Positions 1 through 5,384 of a stretch of 5,384 bases of DNA are shown here, piece by piece; position 1 is the stretch's first letter, and each line of letters starts with the position of its first letter. The DNA comes from Cyclobacteriaceae bacterium (GTDB lineage Bacteria > Bacteroidota > Bacteroidia > Cytophagales > Cyclobacteriaceae), in contig JAOUOM010000199.1 of NCBI GenBank assembly GCA_029880385.1, positions 1 through 5,384 on the forward strand, written 5' to 3'. The notes beneath the pieces were generated by a model, which saw only the letters and a program-made list of their open reading frames with translations, did not search any database and was not told the DNA's origin. Both the position numbers and the translations under genes were made by a program.

Positions 1-1
1 C

Positions 2-1102
2 AGTATTGAACCCAGTCAGGAACTGAAAATCCAGCTCGATGCCAAACGTACCAATTCCGGGGATTTCAGGGAAATTTTCCGGTTTGACACCCTGGTCAAT
101 GGCTACCGGAGCCTCACGCCCAGCCGATCCGGAACCTACACCATTTCCACGCTGACAGTAAAAACGGCCTTTGAAAAGCAAACCAATAACGTTTCCCCTG
201 CCTTTGAACAATTTCGTCAGAACATGGCTGTAGTAGAGCAGCGAATCAATTCAGAACTGAGCCAACAGGGGATTGGATCACGCTACGACAGTATTTCACA
301 GGACATCATGATGCCTGCTTTTTTGGCAGCCTACACAGGTGAAAGTGCCTCATCGGTGAGCCTCAGGCCTTTTCCCGTGATCCCGCTTCCCAACTGGCGG
401 ATTGACTATGCAGGTTTGGGAAAAATCCCCGCATTGGCCGAAATCTTTTCATCGATCAACCTCACGCATAGTTACCGTTCGGCCTATACGATTGGCAATT
501 ACACCAATTCCCTTCAGTATACGAACAACCTGACCCTCGATCAGGATATTCTCGACTATCCGCTTGCGACCAATATCGATAGCGCATCAGGAAAGCTGGT
601 GCCGGTTTACATTATTAACCAGGCAACGATAGCGGAGCAGTTTGCGCCATTTATCGGAGTGAATGTGCGTACCAAGAAAAACCTGAATGGCCGGATTGAT
701 TACAAAAAGGACCGGAACCTCTCATTGAACTTTTCCAATGCCCAGGTGACCGAAACAACCAACAATGATGTAGCCTTTGATTTTGGATGGGTAAAGCCCG
801 ACCTGAAACTACCGTTTAAGATGCAGGGGAGGATAATCACGATAGAAAACGATGTGACATTCCGTATGAACCTGACCATTCGGGATTCCAAGTCCATCCA
901 ACGGTCATTGGACGGAACCAATAAAATCACAAATGGCAATCGCAATTTTCAGATGCGTCCGTCTATTGGATATAAGCTAAATGATGATATGGACCTGACG
1001 ATGTATTTTGACCGGAGCATTACCGATCCCCGGATTGGATCCGTGCGAAGGGCGACTACTTCTTTTGGTATACAGTTGCGCTTTAATCTCGCACAGTTAT
1101 AA
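2..1102 (+). CDS. sprA: SprA, type IX secretion / gliding motility outer-membrane protein, C-terminal fragment
   Basis: The frame is open from base 2 with no stop, so this is the last 366 residues of a gene beginning left of the window; the ATG at 224 is internal. SprA proteins are about 2,400 residues and form the giant outer-membrane beta-barrel translocon of the Bacteroidota type IX secretion system, which exports adhesins and enzymes and is needed for gliding. What I recognise: PAFLAAYTG at fragment residues 105-113, PLPNWRIDYAGL at 128-139, the following run on Tyr/Ser/Asn-rich beta strands (HSYRSAYTIGNY), and a C-terminal strand ending SFGIQLRFNLAQL, all typical of the SprA C-terminus. 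Alternating hydrophobic/polar stretches fit barrel strands. No terminator is seen after the stop; gcvH follows 51 bases on. The assignment rests on remembered family motifs, but several agree. Confidence 0.9.
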   Translation, partial: SIEPSQELKIQLDAKRTNSGDFREIFRFDTLVNGYRSLTPSRSGTYTISTLTVKTAFEKQTNNVSPAFEQFRQNMAVVEQRINSELSQQGIGSRYDSISQDIMMPAFLAAYTGESASSVSLRPFPVIPLPNWRIDYAGLGKIPALAEIFSSINLTHSYRSAYTIGNYTNSLQYTNNLTLDQDILDYPLATNIDSASGKLVPVYIINQATIAEQFAPFIGVNVRTKKNLNGRIDYKKDRNLSLNFSNAQVTETTNNDVAFDFGWVKPDLKLPFKMQGRIITIENDVTFRMNLTIRDSKSIQRSLDGTNKITNGNRNFQMRPSIGYKLNDDMDLTMYFDRSITDPRIGSVRRATTSFGIQLRFNLAQL

Positions 1103-1119
1103 AATGCAGTGAATTATCG

Positions 1120-1127
1120 TATTTTTG
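1120..1127 (+). promoter_or_regulatory. Putative Bacteroidota -7 element upstream of gcvH
   Basis: The bases TATTTTTG match the Bacteroidota housekeeping -7 consensus TAnnTTTG exactly and lie 26 bases before the gcvH ATG, within the 51-base gap after sprA. No convincing -33 TTTG/TTG element is seen at the expected 19-21 base spacing. If it works, gcvH and the following vanZ gene can be transcribed independently of sprA, although read-through from sprA remains possible because no terminator separates them. Confidence 0.55.
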
Positions 1128-1153
1128 CCATTCAAAATTGAAAATATAATACA

Positions 1154-1528
1154 ATGAACTTACCTCAGGATTTACAGTATACCAAAGACCATGAATGGGT
1201 CAGGATCGATGGCGATGTGGCTACGGTTGGGATCACGGATTTTGCCCAGGGCGAACTAGGCGATATCGTATATGTGGAAATTGAAACCGTTGGTGAAACC
1301 ATAGAAAGCGGTGCTGTGTTTGGCACAGTGGAAGCCGTGAAAACCGTTTCCGATTTATTTATGCCCATTAGTGGTGAAATACTGGAGTTCAATACGGCAC
1401 TGGAGTCTACCCCGGAGTTGATCAACAGCGACCCATATGGTGAGGGATGGATGATCCGGGTAAAAGTGACCGATAAGGGAGACCAGTTGATGTCTGCCGA
1501 TGAGTACCGGTCGATCACAGAAGGATAA
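1154..1528 (+). CDS. gcvH: Glycine cleavage system H protein (lipoyl carrier)
   Basis: GcvH is the cytosolic shuttle of the glycine cleavage system: its lipoyl-lysine arm carries the aminomethyl group from the P protein to the T protein and is reoxidised by the L protein. The 124-residue product has the usual full length. Recognisable parts are the N-terminal YTKDHEWVRIDGDVATVGIT block (residues 9-28), FAQGELGDIVYVE (30-42), the lipoylation hairpin GTVEAVKTVSDLFMP with the modified lysine at residue 63, SGEILEFN (73-80), and NSDPYGEGWMIRVKV before a short SADEYRSI tail. The ATG is preceded by an A/T-rich leader without a Shine-Dalgarno sequence, as is common in this phylum. The P and T protein genes are not in the window; scattered gcv genes are usual in Bacteroidota. 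A GcvH-like lipoate relay protein is a remote alternative. Confidence 0.97.
   Translation: MNLPQDLQYTKDHEWVRIDGDVATVGITDFAQGELGDIVYVEIETVGETIESGAVFGTVEAVKTVSDLFMPISGEILEFNTALESTPELINSDPYGEGWMIRVKVTDKGDQLMSADEYRSITEG
1519..1524 (+). promoter_or_regulatory. Shine-Dalgarno-like site for the GTG start of the vanZ-like gene
   Basis: AGAAGG sits inside the last codons of gcvH, 9 bases before the GTG at 1534. It supports the GTG as the true start, since no ATG is available nearby, and suggests translation coupled to gcvH. Purine-rich sites are less decisive in Bacteroidota than in other bacteria. Confidence 0.45.
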
Positions 1529-1533
1529 GGTCT

Positions 1534-1905
1534 GTGCTATATCGACTATTGGCCTATTTGTGGGTGGCATTCGTTTTGTTTTTGCTGCTAACGCCAAACC
1601 TGGGAACGAGCGGCTATCATTTTTTTGAAAATGAGGATAAGGTAGTTCATTTTGGCCTTTTTTCCGTAGGGGCAGTGCTCTGGATGGGTCACCTGATCCA
1701 AAACCGGCAACTAAATACGGGCAGGGCCATGGCGTGGATTGCCCTTTTCGGGATCATTTTTGGAGGAGGGACGGAGCTTCTTCAGGGTTTTATTCCGGGC
1801 AGGGGAACAGACATTAGAGACTTTGTTGTTGACACATTAGGAATGGCTGCTGGAATTATTTTTCAGTATTTCCATCAAAAAAGAAAAAAAATCCGATCGA
1901 ATTAG
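1534..1905 (+). CDS. VanZ-like family small integral membrane protein
   Basis: The product has 123 residues and about four predicted membrane helices (roughly 4-21, 38-55, 66-83 and 98-113). It carries the spaced polar motifs of the VanZ-like family: DKVVHF at 35-40, then E81-x-x-Q84, PGR at 88-90, and aspartates D93, D96 and D100 before G103. The family is named after VanZ, which gives low-level teicoplanin resistance in enterococci; the biochemical role of the short Bacteroidota members is unknown, so no resistance should be inferred. The start is GTG, 5 bases after the gcvH stop, implying co-transcription and probable translational coupling. The C-terminus is lysine/arginine-rich (HQKRKKIRSN), consistent with a cytoplasmic tail, and is encoded by an A-rich stretch at 1877-1891. 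Family membership is fairly certain, function is not. Confidence 0.85.
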   Translation: MLYRLLAYLWVAFVLFLLLTPNLGTSGYHFFENEDKVVHFGLFSVGAVLWMGHLIQNRQLNTGRAMAWIALFGIIFGGGTELLQGFIPGRGTDIRDFVVDTLGMAAGIIFQYFHQKRKKIRSN

Positions 1906-1917
1906 CCATCGAAATAA

Positions 1918-1925
1918 TATCTTTG
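1918..1925 (+). promoter_or_regulatory. Putative Bacteroidota -7 element upstream of tonB
   Basis: TATCTTTG matches TAnnTTTG exactly, lies 13 bases beyond the vanZ-like stop and 36 bases before the tonB ATG. I see no good -33 element upstream, where the coding end of the vanZ-like gene lies. The site suggests that tonB has its own transcript in addition to any read-through from gcvH-vanZ. Confidence 0.55.
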
Positions 1926-1961
1926 AAGTTCATCAGTTTAGAAAAAAGTAAAAAGTAGGAT

Positions 1962-2636
1962 ATGGAGCTAAAGAAAAACCCAAAATACGATCTGTCCCGA
2001 CAGTCGGGTATGTTTCTTAATTTAGGGCTCACTATTAGTCTTGCGGCGATATTATTTGCCTTTGAATACAAAAGCTATGATGATGCCGGACTAGTGGATT
2101 TGGGTCAGATCAATGATGACTTTGAGGACATCATGGAAATCCCCCCAACCGAGCAGCCACCACCACCACCACCAAAAATCCAGCTTCCTGAGATCGTGGA
2201 AGTTCCCGATGAAGAAGAAATCGAGGATGAAATCGAGATCGAACTGGACATGGAAGTGAATGAAGAAACGGTAATTGAAGATATCGTTTTTGAGCCAACT
2301 CCTGAAGAAGAAGTGGATGAGGTGTTTGATATTGTGGAAGACCAGCCGGAATTTCCCGGAGGTATTTCTGCTTTCTACAAGTATGTAGGTGACAATATGA
2401 AATATCCTGCCCAAGCACGAAGGATGGGAGTAGAAGGAAGGGTGTATGTACGTTTTGTTGTGGACAAAGACGGTACTGTCCGTGAAGTGGAAGCAGTAAA
2501 AGGTATTGGTGCCGGTTGCGATGAAGAGGCCGTACGCGTACTTGAAAATTCACCTAAATTTAAGCCCGGTAAGCAACGCGGAAGGGCGGTGAAAGTGCGA
2601 ATGATGATGCCTATCATCTTTAAGTTGAGCAATTAA
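1962..2636 (+). CDS. Energy transducer TonB
   Basis: TonB proteins pass the energy of the proton gradient, via ExbB/ExbD, to outer-membrane TonB-dependent transporters such as SusC-type and siderophore receptors. The 224-residue product has a short cytoplasmic N-terminus (MELKKNPKYDLSR, typical of Bacteroidota TonB), one membrane anchor at about 17-34, a run of six prolines (66-71), an acidic linker (about 77-130, 27 of 54 residues Asp/Glu) and a TonB C-terminal domain from about 146 to 222. That domain is preceded by PEFPGG at 129-134 and shows YPAQARRMGVEGRVYVRF and VDKDGTV, the EEAVRVL helix and a final MPIIFKL strand. Length and order of parts are normal for the family. No exbB or exbD is in the window. 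Because these genomes carry many tonB paralogues, I give no gene symbol; the partner receptor cannot be told from sequence. Confidence 0.93.
   Translation: MELKKNPKYDLSRQSGMFLNLGLTISLAAILFAFEYKSYDDAGLVDLGQINDDFEDIMEIPPTEQPPPPPPKIQLPEIVEVPDEEEIEDEIEIELDMEVNEETVIEDIVFEPTPEEEVDEVFDIVEDQPEFPGGISAFYKYVGDNMKYPAQARRMGVEGRVYVRFVVDKDGTVREVEAVKGIGAGCDEEAVRVLENSPKFKPGKQRGRAVKVRMMMPIIFKLSN
2157..2174 (+). repeat. (CCA)6 microsatellite in tonB
   Basis: Six perfect in-frame CCA codons encode six consecutive prolines at the start of the TonB periplasmic linker. Because the unit is three bases, gain or loss of copies would change linker length without shifting the frame. Confidence 0.9.
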
Positions 2637-2657
2637 TAAGAACTTTCTTTGTATAGG

Positions 2658-2686
2658 AAGGCATCCCCGAGGGGATGCCTTTTTTT
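2658..2686 (+). terminator. Rho-independent terminator after tonB
   Basis: A GC-rich hairpin with a 10-base-pair stem (AAGGCATCCC pairing with GGGATGCCTT around a CGAG loop) is followed at once by a T run that ends at 2686. It begins 21 bases after the tonB stop. The T run is only on the + strand side, so it should stop tonB transcripts but works poorly, if at all, for the convergent helicase transcript. Confidence 0.92.
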
Positions 2687-2759
2687 GTTACTGGAGCCCG
2701 GTAGCCTGATTTTGTATCTATTGAAACGACTTTGCGGGGCAAGGGCCGGAAGCCAACCC

Positions 2760-2777
2760 GTCGAATGCTTATTCGAC
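2760..2777. repeat. 7-bp inverted repeat spanning the helicase stop codon
   Basis: GTCGAAT and ATTCGAC are perfect inverted arms separated by the four bases GCTT; the right arm includes part of the helicase stop codon. On the - strand the hairpin is not followed by a T run, so it is not a standard intrinsic terminator. It may protect the 3' end of the message or be chance. The rest of the 132-base gap between the convergent genes shows only the tonB terminator. Confidence 0.35.
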
Positions 2778-5384
2778 TTCACTCACGCGGTTCAGGAATA
2801 CGCGTAGTTCATCGATGATTTTAAGTGGCTCCCGCCAATAATTCCGGCTATCAATGCGCAGGATTGGCCAGTTTTTTCTGTTTAATATATCCGGCAGATA
2901 GACATACACATGTTTGGAGGAAGGGCTCTCCCTGTATAATTCGTCATCCGTATAGACCAATCCCATAAAGTGGCCATTCTTAGTCACCGTAAGATCAGCA
3001 AAAGAAAGAGACTGTGAAATTTCTTCTTCGGACTGAAGTGCCTGAATGGCATCTGTCAGAGCGTTTTTCAGGTACCACGCTTGCGGGTGGTTTTCTGTAG
3101 GTGCTAAGGTGTTGACCCGTTTTTTATGTGAAATATCCCACACGTAGCTCAGGTATTCTTTTAGCAGTTTGGGGCCTTCATTCCGGGTAGATTCCACGTG
3201 CAATTGGCCAGGCAGGATGCTGCTGATCAGGATGACTTTTTCGCGTGCGCGGGTGATGGCCACATTCAGTCGGTTTTCCCCACCCTGCTGGTTAAGCAGG
3301 CCAAAGCGTAGCTGGAGCTTGCCGTCCTTATCGGGAGCATAGGCTGTGCTGAAGACTATGATGTCACGTTCGTCACCCTGTACGTTTTCTATGTTTTTCA
3401 CAAATAGGTCTTCGGGTAGTTTGCCACCATCCGAAAGCCTTTTTTCCAAAAGATCCAATATTAATTCCTGTTGCGACACATTGAACGTGACAATGCCAAT
3501 GGTTTTGTCAGGGTATTGCGTTGACAGGTTGCCTATCTGAAATACGACTTCCTCTGCCTCGGCCAGGTTTGCATTTTTTTCCCAGCAACCATCTAGTTTA
3601 ATGTATTCCAATGCAGGTTTGGCAGCATTGGCATACAGTCGGTCCGGGATCATTTGGAGCCCGTTTTTATAAAAATGCCGATTTGAAAATCCGATCAGAT
3701 CAATCGAGCGGCTTCGGTAGTGCCCCTGCAGCATGACCTGGGGCAAGTAATTGATGCTCAAATCCAGCAGAGAGTCGATCTCAAGATCGGGGGGCAGGTC
3801 GTCTGCGTCTTCTTCCCACTTGACACGGTAGAGATCGGATGGCTTTAACTGCATGCTGTCACCGGCAATCACTACCTGCCTGCCCCTGAACATGGCCGGA
3901 ATGCCCCGTTCGGCAAAGCATTGGGATGCTTCGTCGAAAATGACCAGGTCAAACATTTTCTCCATTGGAAATATGGCCGAGGCAGATTCAGGAGATGCCA
4001 TCCAGCAGGGAAGTAATTGAAAAAGTTCGTCACTAAATTCCGATATCACACGTCGGAGCGGCCATATTTTCTTCTTTTTTGTTACCTGATGCAATAGGTC
4101 ACGGTACGTTATTCGGTTGTTCAACCTGTTGTACTCAATATTCTGATATGTGCGCTCCCGGGACTTAAGCAGAAGGATTTCCTGGCTGATTTTTTGTTTT
4201 TCGTGCACAGCCTGTCGCAATTCGTGGATTTGTTGTTCAAAACGAATTGAAGAAACCGAACGAAGAATGGGGTATTTGGATTCAATATGATCGATCCATG
4301 CCATGGCCAGGCTTCGTTTGAACTGCCTGATTTTTTCCTCCACTTTCATGGTAAGCACCCCGACAGATTCGGCAACTTCACGCTCCACACGGGTCATTTT
4401 ATCCTGCAACCGATGAAAATCATGCAGGTTTTCGAAATCACGATCCAACTCGTTTTTGATTTTGTCTATGTCTGTTTGGCCAGAGAGCAGCAGGGACAAC
4501 TGATTTTCTGTAAGGTAATTTTGTCCCTGCGTGATGACGCTGGGCAGGGAGTTTAGCAGTGAGGCAAATGATTTGAGAAGATGGACGGTTTGTTTTCGAT
4601 CGTATATATTTAACGGAACATACAAATCGAGATTGCGAAGTGCCTGAAACAATACCAGCGATTTGTACGCAAGGCGTTGATGAAAGAACCAGTTTTGAAT
4701 ATCGATTTTCCGCATGTTTTCGGGAAACGACGTTAGCCAGGGTTTGGCTTGTATCAGGGAGAGGAAATGTTCATAGTTGAGCCGGTTGTCAATTCGTTCG
4801 GTCAAAATGGCAAACCCTTCTTTGTCGGGCCTGAGGTCATTGGCCACGAGTACACGCGTAAGGAATATTCGATCATTGGAAACCAGCCGCCAGCGTGCCC
4901 ATCCGATCAGGCTTTTCCTTGATTGTTTCGCATGCTGCAGGCATTCCTGTATGCGTCCCAATTCACTTGTCTTAAGCGTATTTTCCGTACCTGCCCCTTT
5001 AAAAAAACGGAGAATTTTTCGTTCCATTTCCACGATCCATGTGCCTTCCTCATCTGGTTTGACCTTTAGCAGGTGGAGGAAATTGGTAAAGGTGGCATCA
5101 TTGTCAAGATTGTTGGTTAGCTGGGCAAGTGTCGTTCGCTTGTGAAGGAAAAACGTAGTCGATTCATAATCCAATTGCCGGTGAAGCTGTTCGTCCGATT
5201 TTTTACAAAACAGGGAAAATCCGGTTACGGCCTGATCTATGACTTCCTTAATGCGCGTCAGGTCACCTGCAGTATAGTGGGCAAAGGAATTTTCACCTGC
5301 CCAGAAATGGTTTTTATTTCCAAATGCATGCTGATAGGTCAAAAAGCTTCTCAGGGTAGATTCAAAAACGGGAACCTTGTCGTA
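2769..5384 (-). CDS. Large superfamily 1 (Upf1/DNA2-like) helicase, C-terminal 871 residues, with REase-like C-terminal domain
   Basis: The frame is open to the right edge, so the gene starts outside the window; the TTG at 5342 is not a credible start because 14 more codons continue upstream. Residue numbers here count from that TTG. Visible helicase parts: a segment leading into motif II (PLRRVISEFSDEL, LLPCWMASPESASAIFP, FDLVIFDEASQ, with DE at 470-471), motif III (AGDSMQLKP, 493-501), motif IV region (GHYRSRS, 540-546, then FSNRHFY), the IGIVTFNVSQQ strand (615-625), motif V (ENVQGDERDIIVFS, 652-665) and motif VI (NRLNVAITRAREKV, 690-703). These imply an ATP-dependent nucleic-acid translocase. 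Walker A is absent and must be encoded upstream. About 460 mostly helical residues precede motif II, coiled-coil-like at about 290-400. Residues about 754-857 resemble a Vsr/MTES_1575-type nuclease fold. Cellular role unknown: repair, RNA metabolism and phage defence are all possible. Confidence 0.85.
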   Translation of the reverse strand, partial: YDKVPVFESTLRSFLTYQHAFGNKNHFWAGENSFAHYTAGDLTRIKEVIDQAVTGFSLFCKKSDEQLHRQLDYESTTFFLHKRTTLAQLTNNLDNDATFTNFLHLLKVKPDEEGTWIVEMERKILRFFKGAGTENTLKTSELGRIQECLQHAKQSRKSLIGWARWRLVSNDRIFLTRVLVANDLRPDKEGFAILTERIDNRLNYEHFLSLIQAKPWLTSFPENMRKIDIQNWFFHQRLAYKSLVLFQALRNLDLYVPLNIYDRKQTVHLLKSFASLLNSLPSVITQGQNYLTENQLSLLLSGQTDIDKIKNELDRDFENLHDFHRLQDKMTRVEREVAESVGVLTMKVEEKIRQFKRSLAMAWIDHIESKYPILRSVSSIRFEQQIHELRQAVHEKQKISQEILLLKSRERTYQNIEYNRLNNRITYRDLLHQVTKKKKIWPLRRVISEFSDELFQLLPCWMASPESASAIFPMEKMFDLVIFDEASQCFAERGIPAMFRGRQVVIAGDSMQLKPSDLYRVKWEEDADDLPPDLEIDSLLDLSINYLPQVMLQGHYRSRSIDLIGFSNRHFYKNGLQMIPDRLYANAAKPALEYIKLDGCWEKNANLAEAEEVVFQIGNLSTQYPDKTIGIVTFNVSQQELILDLLEKRLSDGGKLPEDLFVKNIENVQGDERDIIVFSTAYAPDKDGKLQLRFGLLNQQGGENRLNVAITRAREKVILISSILPGQLHVESTRNEGPKLLKEYLSYVWDISHKKRVNTLAPTENHPQAWYLKNALTDAIQALQSEEEISQSLSFADLTVTKNGHFMGLVYTDDELYRESPSSKHVYVYLPDILNRKNWPILRIDSRNYWREPLKIIDELRVFLNRVSEVE

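Noticed and set aside
224..1102. ATG at 224 as the start of a separate 292-residue gene
   Set aside because: The same frame is open back to base 2 and the upstream residues fit SprA, so this methionine is internal.
1131..1142. TTCAA-AA-TTGAA inverted repeat before gcvH as an operator
   Set aside because: It is short, A/T-rich with a two-base centre, and likely by chance in an A/T-rich leader.
1165..1518. 117-residue reading frame on the - strand inside gcvH
   Set aside because: It mirrors gcvH almost end to end and shows no family motif of its own.
1534..1905. Glycopeptide (teicoplanin) resistance gene vanZ
   Set aside because: Only the broad VanZ-like family pattern is present; no van cluster accompanies it and the short Bacteroidota members have no shown resistance role.
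2131..2553. 140-residue reading frame on the - strand inside tonB
   Set aside because: It is antisense to a clear TonB domain; its composition reflects the acidic and CCA-rich codons of tonB read backwards.
4777..5145. 122-residue + strand reading frame opposite the helicase
   Set aside because: Composition is Ser/Arg-rich with no recognisable motif, as expected for the antisense of a helical coding region.
5340..5342. TTG as helicase start codon
   Set aside because: The frame continues to the window edge and Walker A has not yet been encoded; the true start is outside.
2769..5384. Calling the helicase an anti-phage defence gene
   Set aside because: Only one partial gene is visible, next to core genes, with no nuclease, sensor or mobile-element neighbour; the motif set alone also fits repair and RNA helicases.

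Overview
The window comes from a bacterium of the phylum Bacteroidota, most likely of the Cytophagales type. The evidence is the C-terminal part of a SprA-type outer-membrane protein (gliding motility / type IX secretion), a TonB protein with an N-terminus typical of this phylum, and two start-proximal TAnnTTTG elements, the -7 box of the Bacteroidota housekeeping sigma factor. Lineage below the phylum is a guess from general resemblance.

Left part (1-2636, all on the + strand): the 3' end of sprA, cut by the window edge; a promoter; gcvH (lipoyl carrier protein of the glycine cleavage system); a VanZ-like small membrane protein that starts on GTG 5 bases after gcvH; a second promoter; and a tonB-type energy transducer with a proline run and a very acidic periplasmic linker. 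A strong intrinsic terminator (2658-2686) closes this block. From memory, sprA-gcvH-vanZ-tonB is a recurrent neighbourhood in Bacteroidota. The functional link may be loose: SprA and TonB are envelope machines, while GcvH is cytosolic one-carbon metabolism.

Right part (2769-5384, - strand, convergent with tonB): one long reading frame that runs off the right edge. It is the C-terminal 871 residues of a large Upf1/DNA2-like superfamily 1 helicase. Motifs II, III, IV, V and VI are all visible, but the Walker A motif is not and must lie beyond the window. The frame has a long helical segment before motif II and a C-terminal domain that resembles the Vsr/MTES_1575-type restriction-endonuclease fold but seems to have lost its catalytic acidic pair.

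The window holds no RNA gene, CRISPR array, insertion sequence or prophage feature that I can support. The left block is ordinary core genome. The helicase is the only candidate for something less well described, and only part of it is present.
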